Part shown: positions 13,101 to 19,849 of the stretch, piece by piece
Position numbering within the stretch: the first letter of the stretch is position 1
Layout of the letters: each line of letters starts with the position of its first letter
Source of the DNA: Bryobacterales bacterium
Lineage (GTDB): Bacteria; Acidobacteriota; Terriglobia; Bryobacterales; UBA6623
Direction of reading: 5' to 3'
Length of the DNA stretch: 64,000 nt
Assembly (NCBI GenBank): GCA_022823865.1
Contig: JAJEHF010000112.1
Span: 1-64,000, forward strand
Position numbers and translations under genes: made by a program
Notes under the pieces: generated by a model
Database searches by the model: none
What the model was told of the DNA's origin: nothing
What the model saw: the letters and a program-made list of their open reading frames with translations, nothing else

Positions 13101-15442
13101 TTGCCCTAGCACCGTCGCGCGTCTCCAAGGGAACTGCATCGATAGAGGTCGAGGCAACGGTGACTCTCGCCGGGCCGGCGGCCGAGGAGACCGAGTGGGC
13201 ACTGCGTGTGCGAGGGGCGCCGTCTGTCATTGCCAGCGATGTCTCTGCAACGCCCTCGGTCTTGAACGTGACCGTCCCGGCCGGGCGAACCACGGGCAAG
13301 GGTACTTTCACGCTCTCATTGGCTCGCTTAACAGAGACTGTGACGCAATGCCACGAGACCCTCATCGTCGAGGCTGTTCCGAAGCGTCGGCCACAGTTCG
13401 CCGCAGCCACCCCGACGGCAGCTCTCCACCTAGCCGACTTGGTTGCCGAAAGCGCGACTTGCGCAGGACTTGCCGGCATCACGTCGGGCAAGGCCGTGTA
13501 TGGGACCGATTCCGACGGCTGGCGCACCCGGGCTGCAGCGAAGCCACGACCCTCGTACCCCGGGCCACCGGGAACTTCTGCTCGGCTCGACCTCTCGACG
13601 GACCTGACCGCTTACGCGCACGGGCAGCCTCTTCGGGTGCTGCGAGCACTCGGTCCGGAGGGCGATGACCGTTCGTACACATTCTTCTATTACTTGGAGG
13701 AGATTCGTACAGGCCGACGGTATTACTTTTCCCCGGAGACCGGATCTAATGCGCTCTCGGAACGCGTCGTCGATGCGTTCGGAATGGAGGACGGGGCGTT
13801 CGCGGCCAAGCGCATTCCGATCATCGAGAGGGAGTTGGCGTGGGAGGGAACAGTTCCCGAGGCTGGTTCTTGGCAGTTCGTCGCGGAAGTGCGCAGTGCC
13901 GATGCGGCACGGGTCGTCAAAACGGCACATGCAAAGTTCCTGGTTTCAGCACGGCAGCCGGTGCACGTTAGTGAGCAAGATCGACCCGCCGACATTGTTG
14001 CCGATCGCGTCTGGACGAGTGAGACGGTCCACAAGCTCCTGGGACCGGTGCGGGTGCGGGCAGGGGCAACGCTGGTCATCGAGGCTGGCACCTTGGTCCA
14101 GGCTCTAGGGTCCGAGGCTAGGATAGTCGTTGAGCCGGGCGGCAGGATCGAAGTACGCGGTACTCGCTCCGAACCCGTTGTGATGACATGTGACGCGCCT
14201 GTCGGTTCGCGTGCGGCGGGCTGCTGGGGTGGTCTGACTGTGATGGGCCGAGCGCTGGAAAGGCGCAGAGTGGGTGGCGAAGCTCGATTCGAGGCCGCCG
14301 TTCAGAGGGAACTTGGCGGCGACGTTATCGGGGACTCGAGCGGTACTCTGCGCTACTTGCGGGTCGAGTTCGCAGGTGGAGGCTCCCCGCCGAGCCCGGC
14401 GATTTTTTTGCACGGGGTCGGGCAAGGGACAACGATCGAGTTCGTTCAATCTCACGAGAGCTTGGGGAGCGGAATCGAGTTGCGGGGCGGAGATGTCCGC
14501 ATCGACTACTGCGTCTCGAGCGGAGCGCGCGGAAACTCCTTCGCGTGGTCGGAGGGATGGCGCGGAGCGGTGGGGCACCTGTTCGTTCGGCAGGGGCCAC
14601 AAGGAGGACACGGCATCTCCGCCGTCGGTAGCGGTGGAGATACGGTTGCGGCAGGCTGGCCGGTCATCCAGGGCGCGACATTGGTGGGCGGCGGACCACG
14701 CGAATTCTCGGGTGTGGCCAGCGACGGCATACGGCTGCGAAAAGGAGCTCGGCTCAAGGCGGAGAGCCTGATTGTGACCGGCTTCGCGGGTAGCGCGATC
14801 AGCGCTGGCGGCGCTGAGGGAGGCGAGTTTTTGGCCGGGCGCAGCGGCGTTAGGAACGCGATCATTCACAGCAACGGCGGGCTCTACGGAGTGGCCCAGG
14901 TCGCGGCGAGCGTGGCTCCGTACGTTGACTTCTTGGACATGGACCCAAGACTGCGTAACGTCCGCTACGAGCGGAACCCTGACCCTCGGCCACGGATTGA
15001 CTCTGGCGCGATGCGCCGAAACGCACTCGAAGGGGCTCCGGTCGCCGATGGCATCGGCGAGAATCCGGCGTACACCGGGGCTTTCGGTGCGTGGGACTGG
15101 ACCGAGGAATGGACCGTCTTCGGGCGCGAATCGGATAGTCTGGTGCAATTCGAATCTATGGCCGCCCGCCAACGAGCGCAGTACCTGGATCGGCTTCGGG
15201 AAGGGATCAACGGTACGGCTCGACCAGCAGCGTTCCTTGCTGAGCGCGACCGGACGGGCTTGGCCGCCAGCACTTTGTTTGTGCTGCCATTTTTCGCCGC
15301 AACTTCCTCTCCGGAGGCTAATCCGCCAGAGCGTGTCTCGGTTGCGCTATCGCTGGAGCTTGTTCAGGATCGGACATCGCGACCCTGTCTGGTTCGACCC
15401 CACAGCGAACTGAGTTCAGTCTGTGGCCTAGGAGGCGAGTAG
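2..15442 (+). CDS. Giant modular repeat protein, secreted/surface adhesin-like (5' end outside window)
   Basis: The reading frame is open from base 2, and those first codons already match the tail of a repeat unit (GSELSSG, then FYGLSGVFTV). The gene therefore starts upstream and the listed start at 38 is internal. Over 5,100 residues are visible. Three modules alternate: a SwmB-like beta domain (8 copies, e.g. LALASATVN), a Calx-beta domain (9 copies, e.g. LSVGAPKVIEGG, ending near TIIDDE), and a ~185-aa module marked by FRLLFVTS, YWLGG, DDYRDFYDG, VFTGS and LYGLSGVF (9 complete copies). Two near-identical caps (residues ~1680-2370 and ~4340-5030, counted from base 38) hold a Cys-containing beta domain, a TFFYYLE domain and a right-handed beta-helix with CDAPVG and GCWGGL. 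Calx-beta domains usually bind calcium. A structural or adhesive surface role is inference. The C-terminus shows no sorting signal I recognise. Confidence 0.9.
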   Translation, partial: TPGTSGSELSSGVLTSTAAERFYGLSGVFTVGAAPATKLALASATVNHSELALAYGEDLDPDEVPSPGDFAVSVDGAAATVSTVAVSGRTVTLRLSSAVPIGGTVTVSYTAGTTPLRTLLGKLAADFRATAVTNETKPVLSVGAPKVIEGGAGANPVLAFEVTLAPASAQQVRVDYADSAAGTATSGTDYQALTGGTLTFAPAETTKTVGVTVIGDVLEEGNETVVLELSNAVNAGLEGGGETLQATGTIIDDEAPVAGDVPVTWALTPANLAPGEKFRLLFVTSSRTNGRPGRIATYDEFVQQAAADGSVALRPFSQHFRVVASTETDHARDHTLTLFSPSDRGVQIYWLGGAKVADDYRDFYDGNWSSHEPRDPDGEPLAADIEVFTGSESDGTKADGLHLGQRDGEVRGGSPGKAGSELSDTGLLLDSDSPSRLYAISAIFTVVPAPATKLALSTAEANGAELTFSYEADLDPTSVPGPADFSVMVAGSPASVAEVSISGRAVTLTLASAVGIGDVVTASYTPGAKPVRTVLGRLIAGFSDFAVTNNTQPTLSINAPRTVEPDTGEIAFLDFEVVLSPAADAAVTVDYAISEAGTATSGTDYQPLTGGTLTFAPDDTRRTVRVTVIGDEREEDDETIVLELANAVNAALRGGGTTLAGTGTIIDDEAPAAGEVPVTWGLAPSGLIPGAKFRLLLVTSTGRNGRPAATLPYDRHVRSAASSGRAALEPFGAGFRALVSTETDDARDHTATTFSTSDPGVPIYWVGGARVAADYRELYGGSWDSNEPRDENGDLVAADIRVFTGSENDGTKAAGGLHIGHPDADVRSGSPGKNGAEMSDGLLSSRTTARLYGLSAVFTLVQAPSTMLERVSAVVNWSELTLTYASDLDSDYTPPPAEFNVVVDGVAATVVDVSVSGSRLTLVLAEPVPIGGTVTAGYTAGARRLRSVLGVLVPDFPLSAVQNDTQAQLSVSAPRVAEGDAGEERSLDFEVSLRPAVAYEVTVDYSDVSADEGTATSGSDYRALNSGTLTFAPYDTSQTVRVTVLGDAVPEPDETVVLRLSAPTNAAFQSGGPTLDAAGKIGNDDVPVREVLSTWGLVPSDVAIGGSFRLLFVTSSSTRGVFSRIDRYDGHVRDSASTGRAAIRPFSQHLWALISTAEVEAREHTVTGFTTTSQGVPIYWLNGGRVANDYRDFYDGNWASNSPVDELGDDAKTDLGVFTGSASDGTRDPSGFYPGSLLAEDVRLGKPHVPGSEIASQDVIEATGSEPVYGLSGVFTVVAPTGAVIPLVSATAEDENLTLTYGEELDFDSLPAPADFTVTVSGVPRPVTQVTITGSSVNLKLASELVLGEAVAVSYTAGTNPLRSQTGVQAAALSGFVVQNLTKRKLLIGATAAFEGEPLVFSATLSPASDQTVTVQYRTESGTATLGLDFVETTGTLTFVPGETSQAFTVTTIQDDLDEPNETVAVVLSNATNLVFADDQTEVTLVATILDDDETVPLRVPPTWELVPSGLADGDAFRLLFVSSEAAEAVTESIALYDRHVIEAAAAGDGAIRAFSQFFWVLASVAGIDARDYTTTTYTNVDLGVPIYWLGGARVADNYEDFYDGEWASNSPTDEFGESVPAGVEVFTGSNTDGTKDSSGRYLGTLVQGAVTLGKPGTKGLELNANERKLKTSQRPLYGLSGVFIVDKDARVPESATEATLEITPAAVVEGSDAVSVSFTLNLARPARTDQEWEIQIRDETAFSPNDFAATPRLQTVSMASGETSAHGSFEISTTRELDGIPECPESVLVRAVGTTDSGLRVTSASTRLSVIDSEATDALCGPPADGATIVLAPTGARNPEDSTLGPPTEMPDTGPPERLGTSAEFAVWTDRAGYEPGQQMRLFRSVAPQSDGDSYTFFYYLENTRTGARRYFAPGIRSTGLEPTVVDQYGMGEGSFRPAGFEPAIRDLIWSGVAPGIGAWRFVAEVRSADATQVVKVSHARFVVSAGEPRQIGDPDEPLVLTADRTLYSAIVYKLRGTVRVGPGVTLTVEAGTLVKALGPDAMVIVERGGRIEVQGTRRDPVVMTCDAPVGRREPGCWGGLAVLGRAPVDPGDVVPGQSPTDAGMQYGGDAPHDSSGSLRFLRVEFAGGGTEGGSPNPALGFYGVGSGTRVEFVQAHAGRGDGIAFRGGTANCFWCVSSGSLGDLLDWSEGWHGSAQHLFLRQGDGAGHGIHGHGNGGNAEQAGLPAVFNATLVGGADVRPSGAVGDGIRLSGGAALTGGNWVVVNFRGLAVQAGEVEAQRLGNGGEGLGNLILHGNGGGRWFDQVADSIRPLVDFTPRSPELINVRNEPSPDPRPARDSRALDGLAAVTPPATGGPWDRAPYAGAFGSWLWTEEWTFFGREADLRFVRLPVLSVEAASAREGDVIEFVVQMQPQSQDTVTVRYQTASGTATEGADFPHSSGTLTFLPGETVQTISVPISDDEFPEEVEHFLIRFTEPTNAELAGRARALERLGTIYGNDMQPLEVPPTWRLVPTGIAAGDSFRLLFVSSTARDASAYGITAYDDHVRTAAAAGHTSIRPYSGHFRVLASTRDVEARVHTLSTYDSDAGQTGVPIYWVGGGLVADDYRDFYGGNWSSNIPTDEFGSVVDPGIEVFTGSASDGTRDPGSRWLGTQSLPAVRIGKPGESGDELDAGQERLQGSELRFYGLSDVFAVTQASPAHLHPLSATVDGQRLELTYEESLDTSRPPSTDHFTVKVGGVVRTVSEVVVEGPTVVLRLERPVHEDESVTVSYHTLSHRPTRLRGGSGRLVAVFGDRPVSNETTLVLSVAPAGIEEGAQGEAPTLDFEFSLNVPSSSVVSVDYVDTGTGTATPNVDYEARAEGTVIFAPGQVSRIVSVRVLGDDIPEPSETVVLRISGVENAILAGAVRTLDIKGTILNDDSPRIRVPRTWRLTPPGLAVGDSFRLLFVSSVGRDGRASEFAEYDGHVRAAAAGGHGALRPFSDNFQVLASFDGLDARDHTVTRYNERDLGLPIYWLGGDKVADDYRDFYDGDWDSNDPRNEFGGEVGSGVEVFTGTASNGTGHAEGRVLGSEEFSGVLLGHPGQSGNELDSGSIRREGLELGLYGLSGVFVIVPPSGRVASLRSATVNGDELKLAYAEALDSDGVPAASDFDVTVGGVDRSVLNVAVEGDSVTLHLAERVVIGESVSVTYTQGPQPLFTAVGAATEPFSGHPVTNETPFELAVGAGGVLEGGRGSTRILVFEVTLPVPADRVVTVDYADSEGGTATSGSDYVPPAEGTLVFEPGEVLKTVAVTVTGDDLEEVSETVILRLSAATNVALPGGRETLDAEGTIFNDDAQKREVPANWRLIPEGRSVGDSFRLLFVSSLKRDSRPLGLAEYDGHVRAAAAAGHGAVRPFSDHFRVLASSDGVDARDHTVTLYDEMDSGAPIYWLGGDRVADDYRDFYDGSWDSNEPKDEFGDKVGSGVEVFTGTASDGTGHAEGRVVGSPEFAGVLLGQPGRKGMELDSGSIKREGLELSLYGLSGVFVIVPPSGHAATLSAATVTSDELTLAYGEALDSDAVPDAADFEVTVGGVARSVLDVAVAGSSVTLRLAERVAINETVSVTYIPGLHPLRTALGTPADSFSGRPVVNETPVELLVGSGSVLEGGSGSKRILAFEITLAAPTDQVVSVGYRDSQEGTAVAGSDYVPLGEGTIVFEPGEVSRTVTVTVLGDDLEEISETVILRFSGATNAKLAGGAEALDAVGTIFNDDARRLSVPANWGLIPEGLGVGDSFRLLFVSSTKHDARALELAAYDSYVRAAAAGGHEDVQSLNDHFRILASSHSIDARDHIVMLYDELDSGLPIYWLGGDKVADDYRDFYDGNWDSNDPTNESGGRVGRRIEVFTGTASDGTKHADGRFFGSLEFGQVSVGRPGENGKELDSGTSRRRGLELSLYGISGVFQIVPMGESRLALSSAAVDGARLKLTYLEALDPEYQPDPRDFTVIAAGSPIAISKVEAGAAGAMLTLASEVAVGATVTVGYAPGQVPMRSLAGIQASSLADVLVENLTRSQLSIGEAVAREGEPLEFSVRLSRASPERVTVRYGARSGTATETADYVAVLGLLSFFPGETAKTLLITTLHDDQSEAVESVSMVLSDPTNAWFVDGQTEAVGIGRILDADTVAPVPVPPTWDAVPDGVSDGGSFRLLFVTSQTVDASSDDIARYDRHVMESASSSESRIAPFATYVRALASTPGVDARDHTATLATEADQDVSVHWLGGERVADHYGDLYDGNWDSNKPTDESGNPVSGDARVFTGSTRSGTKDSSGAHLGSQQAFGILVGRPAESGRELDSGEASQPLPGLPLYGLTGVFRVDARASLPATAAGVRLALAPSRVSKGTASIEVEATVTLAGPAAEETEWALRVRGAPSVIASDVSATPSVLNVTVPAGRTTGKGTFTLSLARLTETVTQCHETLIVEAVPKRRPQFAAATPTAALHLADLVAESATCAGLAGITSGKAVYGTDSDGWRTRAAAKPRPSYPGPPGTSARLDLSTDLTAYAHGQPLRVLRALGPEGDDRSYTFFYYLEEIRTGRRYYFSPETGSNALSERVVDAFGMEDGAFAAKRIPIIERELAWEGTVPEAGSWQFVAEVRSADAARVVKTAHAKFLVSARQPVHVSEQDRPADIVADRVWTSETVHKLLGPVRVRAGATLVIEAGTLVQALGSEARIVVEPGGRIEVRGTRSEPVVMTCDAPVGSRAAGCWGGLTVMGRALERRRVGGEARFEAAVQRELGGDVIGDSSGTLRYLRVEFAGGGSPPSPAIFLHGVGQGTTIEFVQSHESLGSGIELRGGDVRIDYCVSSGARGNSFAWSEGWRGAVGHLFVRQGPQGGHGISAVGSGGDTVAAGWPVIQGATLVGGGPREFSGVASDGIRLRKGARLKAESLIVTGFAGSAISAGGAEGGEFLAGRSGVRNAIIHSNGGLYGVAQVAASVAPYVDFLDMDPRLRNVRYERNPDPRPRIDSGAMRRNALEGAPVADGIGENPAYTGAFGAWDWTEEWTVFGRESDSLVQFESMAARQRAQYLDRLREGINGTARPAAFLAERDRTGLAASTLFVLPFFAATSSPEANPPERVSVALSLELVQDRTSRPCLVRPHSELSSVCGLGGE
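7151..15136 (+). repeat. Super-repeat copy 2: five modules and cap
   Basis: Second copy. The motif codons start at 7787, 9041, 10286, 11531 and 12758. The last four are each exactly 7,998 bp from their counterparts in copy 1. The cap repeats with CDAPVG and GCWGGL and ends with TEEWTVFGRE. The cap-to-cap offset is about 7,989 bp, so the cap differs by roughly three codons. Protein similarity is clear but the DNA has diverged. Confidence 0.85.
8400..12120 (+). repeat. Three most similar tandem ~1.25-kb units (units 6-8)
   Basis: Units 6, 7 and 8 share long near-identical stretches such as DSFRLLFVSS, YDGHVRAAA, FTGTAS and LYGLSGVF. They look closer to each other than to their positional partners in copy 1. 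This suggests later local duplication or gene conversion within copy 2. Confidence 0.6.
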
Positions 15443-15899
15443 CATGTCTGCAGGCCGGGAAGCCGATCCTAGGCTGGCAATCAACGTGTGTGCCGACAGA
15501 CAGGCGAGCCAGCTGGGGATGGAAATGTACCAGCCGCTGCCTGGCTGGCTGAAGCTGGCGCGTTATTGCTTCGGTGCGAGACTCAAGGGGGATTGGAAGG
15601 CCGGAGGCGACGGCCAAGAGAGCCGACAGGGCAGGCGGCACATAAATCCTCCCAGCTCGTTCTCCTCGTGGCGCTCTCGCTACGCGTTCCCGCGACGGAA
15701 GTGGTCTGCCGCGCCGCAGCGAGCTTCGCAGCATGTACGAGTACGGTGGGCCGGTGAGAGTGGTCCCGAACTGCCTGTCCGCGGGAACGGTTCAGCAGGG
15801 CCGTTTGGACTGGTCGATGAATGCAAGCCGCGCCGAGTCGAAGACCGAGCCAGAGATTCCAAGATTTCCGGCCGCTATGCGCGGGTGGCCCGGAAATGG
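15443..15899 (+). other. Spacer between the two surface-protein genes
   Basis: About 460 bases. An ATG at 15444, one base after the upstream stop, opens a frame that runs into the next gene. The roughly 150 residues it would add are Arg-rich, low in hydrophobic pattern and resemble no domain, and they would bury a signal peptide. I treat the stretch as non-coding leader, but translation from 15444 cannot be excluded. No clear promoter or hairpin was recognised. Confidence 0.4.
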
Positions 15900-15908
15900 G
15901 TGCTTCGT

Positions 15909-18900
15909 ATGCTGACGGCTCTGTTATGTGCTGTGGTCACGACGGCCAGTCCCGTCCACGACGAGCGCGATGCCTTCCTGCCCGCGTGTTTTGCCGAAGG
16001 GGGAAACCCGCTGGGAACGCTTGACGCAGGCACCATGGCGGCGCTGGGAACCGCTCCAAATAACGCCCCCGGTTTAGAGGAAACGCTCGTCTTTCGAGTC
16101 AAGAATGCATGCAGTTGGAGGGGCCCGTCGCCGTTCATGCAATCATCGGCGACGACATCAACAGGTGTGTCCGGGGGCAGTGGCCACACCACGGACGGCC
16201 CCCAGATTGGGCATCACAGTGTTGCGACGAGTCAGACACTGGAGGGCGGTCGGATTCCTGCCTTGCCGGGACTCCCCGACAGTAGTCTCGGCCGCATTGC
16301 GCCGAGCGTCTCCGGTACGCAAGCGATGGTTTCGCGGCAAGCCGCGGCCCCGGCCACCTTGCCGGACCACGGAATTCGGCTCATCCCGACCGATCCAGTC
16401 GGATCCAAGACCCGGATCGACCGGATCGGTAACGGTCGGCGCGAGTTGGCTCTAGAAGGTTTGCGGCCCGAAACGCCAAACGGAGCCAGAATCGGCTACG
16501 ACCACATTGTTCCTCGACTCGCCGCCGGTGGGATCGGACAGCTATCTGGCGACTCAGGAGCCGACCAAGGCGGAAGCACCGGTTCGCAGGGTGTGCCCGC
16601 TGGCGAGGAAGCTCCGGCAGGGACGCAGTCTGTGCAGGTCGTTGATCTCGGCACGTCTGGGTCCATCACACTCACGCTGGAAGGTGGCAGGTGGATGAGT
16701 CACGAGGGGCCGGTAGCAGACGGGTCTTCGATAGCTGCCGCGAACGGAAGTTCGTATACGTTGAGGTACAGGTATGGCCACTGGTCCGCAGAGTTCGTTC
16801 CAGAAGTGAGGAGCATCGTTGGGACAGGACTTGTCGCGACTTGGTTAGAAGATCGTAGCGGATATCGTGTTGGAACGACGGCCCATCTGTCGAAGGAGGG
16901 CCGGGGTGAGGTCTCGGTGGATGGTGCCATGTACCGGGTCTGGGAAGAGGATGGCTCACTTTGGGGTGTGCGCTTCGATGCGCCGCCACATGGCTCGGAA
17001 CCCATCGATGGCCACTACAGCATCGGCCTCCGTGATCAACATATTGCGACGCTCGTTGAGGACGACAAGGAGACCGCCGCCAACGAGGAGGGGACTCGGA
17101 TCCAGGTTGGGGGCGGCGACTTCTCGGTGGACCAACTGCTCGGGGAGGGCTCGGCCGCGTCTGTTGGGAATAGCATCGTGCCCGACGTCCTTGCCGAAAT
17201 CCTAGATCTGAGAAACACTGCGCACGCTCTGTTGGTTAGTTTCGGCGACGACCCGAGCTCCAGTGCTTTCTTGGAATCCGAACTGGATCGGCTCTGGGAG
17301 GAGGTCATAGTCAACATCAAGCGGATATTCCAAGGTGCGGTGCGGGAGTGGCAGCCACTGATTGCTGCGAAAAGGGCGATAGAACGAGAAGAAGATGTCG
17401 TCGAGCAATTCGACGCTGTGGTCACTGCGCTGTCCAGCCTTGAGGCGTTCCAAGCAGCCACTAGCGAGGACGGAGAGGGCATATTCAGAGAGGCCAAGAA
17501 GGGGGAGATCGGCGCCGCTAACGTTTTCGCCGCTCGGCTTTCCAGATCAGAAGCGATCCTCAAGGCGACCGGAGATACGCGTTACGGAGCGGTAAAGACC
17601 GAGGCGCGGAGGCAGCGGAGAGCCGAGGGTGAATTTTCCCTGCGCGGGCCCGGCGCAGGTGCCGGAGTATTCGCATATTCGACGATCCCGGACACGGAGC
17701 GGGCTTCTCGCATAAGTCTCACAGGGGACTCGACCTATCTGGGAGAGACAACAGCGGTCGATGGCGAAGGGAAGTTCTGGACCGCGGATCTTGAGTTGGA
17801 AGTTCGATTCGGGAACGAGACTGTGCGCGGACTGATTACCGGATTGTCGGACGAGAGAGGCAGACCGTGGGTCTACCAGCGGGGGGAGGTCGATGCCATC
17901 TTCCTCCCCGAAGCGAAGCTCGAATTCGACGCAGACTGGGTCGCTCGCCAGAGCCGATCAAATTCGGCTCTGATCCAATACGAAGATAGGTTTGTACGAA
18001 CACGTTCTGTGTCGCGATCGTCGTTCGAGGGGCACTTGCTTGGGATTGGGCCACAGGCAGGCCACCAGGCAGTGGGAGCTTGGTCAATCGGAGTCCCTCA
18101 GGATGGAACTGAATACCTCGCCGGGGCCTTCGGTGCCGTTTTGGTGCGGGATCCGAAGGAAGACGGTCAATCCGGTCCGAGCATCCCGGAGACTGCGACG
18201 CCAGAGACTACGGTCCTGCCGGCAGGGTCCGACATCGAGGATGGTGTCCTGACGCTGACAGGAACGCTGTATGGTCCGAATCCCGAGACTACGCTGACAC
18301 GAGCGGATTGGGATGACGAAATCTTGCTCTTGGACGAGGGGCGGAAGATTGCGGACGTATACGAGTTGCCGCTGGAAGAGGCTCTTGCGAGGAATGGAGC
18401 GGAGCGGGCCTATCTTGGCAGGAACCTTATCCACATGGCGCTCGCAGAGATTACCGATCTTCGGACGGATTTGGCGGCCGTGGTTGGTCTGGGAGATGAA
18501 GGGCCGGCCCTGCTCCGGGAGCGTTCGAGAATTTGGGGCGAGGTCAACGATAGCGTTCAGGCCAGAATCTTCGGGACTGGCGACAAAGCAGTGTCAGAGA
18601 GGGATTTCGCGAATGACGAAGCAGTCCCGGCAGGCGATCCAAGGAAATGGTCGAGCGGGTACCCGACGGCACCCGACGGTAGTCCTGAGGATGCGGCCGC
18701 GCTGAGGGCGATTGACGCGGTCCTGTCGGCACTGCGGGCACCCCGTGCTCTAGCAGAGGCAGTCGCCAAGGGCGAACGCGGCGTATTCACTCGGAGTGAC
18801 GGTTCGCCTTTTCGCCCTCTCGCTGCTGGACAAATCGACGAGATCTGGGATCGGGTAGATGGACGGATTCAGCTCTGGACAGAGTCGACTGACTATACAC

Positions 18901-19553
18901 GGTTCGGCGCATGGAAGAAGCAGACCGCTCCGAATGCGTGGTCCGACTACCGTGATCGGACAGAGAACGACGAGAACGGTCCCAACGCCTTCGCCTACAG
19001 CCCCCTCCCTGAGGCAAACTACAACGACTACAGGTTCCCGGTAGGAGGAACGTCCAGATATAGCGGCAGGACGGTGGCCGTGCAGGGCAAGTCGTTCTAT
19101 AGGGGCACGATCAATCTGCATGTGCGTTGGCACGAGCCGCAGCGGGGACAGTACGACGCCGGGATGCTCACCGCAGTGATCAGCGGTTTGGAAACAGAAC
19201 AAGGAAACGCCATGCGGTACGTGGATCCGGAAATAGGTGGCGGAACAGAGCAATCCATTCGGGAGATCTACTTCGATGGAATCCGAATTGGCATCGACAG
19301 ACGATTCCGACTTCACTTCTCTGACCCGTTGCCGGAGGTGGTTGGAGTTGAGGTTGAGGATATCGGAACCGCTCCCGTCAATATAAGCAGCGATCCGTCC
19401 GTCACCGCTTCAATGACTGGTAAGTTCGTCGGAAGGACACCTGATGGTCCGCAGGCGGCGATAGGCACTTGGACGGTTCGTTCTGGCGGCTCCCGCAGGA
19501 TCGGCACTGGGGGCACGATCCACGGTAGCTTCGGTGTCGAGGTTGAACCCTAG
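15909..19553 (+). CDS. Secreted protein with two TbpB-like beta-barrel units
   Basis: The start is set at the ATG of MLTALLCAVVTTASP, a plausible signal peptide. A GTG at 15900 and an ATG at 15444 are in the same frame. After a low-complexity N-terminal region, two homologous units follow (roughly 16,630-18,160 and 18,240-19,553). Each has a helical segment (LAEILDLRN / LAEITDLRT) and a beta-rich part (VFAYSTIP / AFAYSPLP, then LITGL / VISGL). Each ends in a barrel-like stretch with GHLLGIGPQA...GAWSIG or GKFVGRTPDG...GTWTVR, typical of transferrin-binding-protein-like C-lobe barrels. No lipobox Cys was recognised. It follows the giant repeat gene on the same strand, and shared expression is inference. 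The binding partner is unknown; the TbpB resemblance concerns fold and does not establish iron uptake. Confidence 0.75.
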   Translation: MLTALLCAVVTTASPVHDERDAFLPACFAEGGNPLGTLDAGTMAALGTAPNNAPGLEETLVFRVKNACSWRGPSPFMQSSATTSTGVSGGSGHTTDGPQIGHHSVATSQTLEGGRIPALPGLPDSSLGRIAPSVSGTQAMVSRQAAAPATLPDHGIRLIPTDPVGSKTRIDRIGNGRRELALEGLRPETPNGARIGYDHIVPRLAAGGIGQLSGDSGADQGGSTGSQGVPAGEEAPAGTQSVQVVDLGTSGSITLTLEGGRWMSHEGPVADGSSIAAANGSSYTLRYRYGHWSAEFVPEVRSIVGTGLVATWLEDRSGYRVGTTAHLSKEGRGEVSVDGAMYRVWEEDGSLWGVRFDAPPHGSEPIDGHYSIGLRDQHIATLVEDDKETAANEEGTRIQVGGGDFSVDQLLGEGSAASVGNSIVPDVLAEILDLRNTAHALLVSFGDDPSSSAFLESELDRLWEEVIVNIKRIFQGAVREWQPLIAAKRAIEREEDVVEQFDAVVTALSSLEAFQAATSEDGEGIFREAKKGEIGAANVFAARLSRSEAILKATGDTRYGAVKTEARRQRRAEGEFSLRGPGAGAGVFAYSTIPDTERASRISLTGDSTYLGETTAVDGEGKFWTADLELEVRFGNETVRGLITGLSDERGRPWVYQRGEVDAIFLPEAKLEFDADWVARQSRSNSALIQYEDRFVRTRSVSRSSFEGHLLGIGPQAGHQAVGAWSIGVPQDGTEYLAGAFGAVLVRDPKEDGQSGPSIPETATPETTVLPAGSDIEDGVLTLTGTLYGPNPETTLTRADWDDEILLLDEGRKIADVYELPLEEALARNGAERAYLGRNLIHMALAEITDLRTDLAAVVGLGDEGPALLRERSRIWGEVNDSVQARIFGTGDKAVSERDFANDEAVPAGDPRKWSSGYPTAPDGSPEDAAALRAIDAVLSALRAPRALAEAVAKGERGVFTRSDGSPFRPLAAGQIDEIWDRVDGRIQLWTESTDYTRFGAWKKQTAPNAWSDYRDRTENDENGPNAFAYSPLPEANYNDYRFPVGGTSRYSGRTVAVQGKSFYRGTINLHVRWHEPQRGQYDAGMLTAVISGLETEQGNAMRYVDPEIGGGTEQSIREIYFDGIRIGIDRRFRLHFSDPLPEVVGVEVEDIGTAPVNISSDPSVTASMTGKFVGRTPDGPQAAIGTWTVRSGGSRRIGTGGTIHGSFGVEVEP

Positions 19554-19623
19554 ATGCCAATCTCGGGGCATTCGGCCGCCGGAGCGGGCGAGCGCACTGG
19601 CAATTGGCGCAACTGTAAATTAA

Positions 19624-19652
19624 TTCGCAAGATTCTCCCCATGGGTTATACT
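19624..19652 (+). promoter_or_regulatory. Candidate sigma-70 promoter for the polysaccharide locus
   Basis: TTCGCA and TATACT are separated by 17 bases in the 296-base gap before the DUF4955 gene, inside a locally AT-richer stretch (gtaaattaatt). The match is 4/6 at -35 and 5/6 at -10. It is the only good pair I found in this gap. Confidence 0.35.
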
Positions 19653-19849
19653 GGTGCGCGGCGAGACGTGGCACCAAGGGATATCGATCTGCTAGCATCC
19701 CAGTCGGCGAGACAGAGCGCTCGTCGACATGGTTCTGTGCTTCCCGTAGCTGCCGAGTGTGTACTGTTTTGGACTGGCCGCAGGATCAGCCCGGCGCTTC
19801 CGACCCATGCAGTGAGGCCGACGAACTTCGCCTCTGAGGCTGAAGAGGA

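Noticed and set aside
14105-15172. 355-aa minus-strand ORF under the second beta-helix cap
   Set aside because: Shadow of repeat-coding sequence with no family resemblance.
15444-15908. ATG 15444 as start of the TbpB-like protein
   Set aside because: It would add 155 residues of Arg-rich, domain-less sequence before a good signal peptide.
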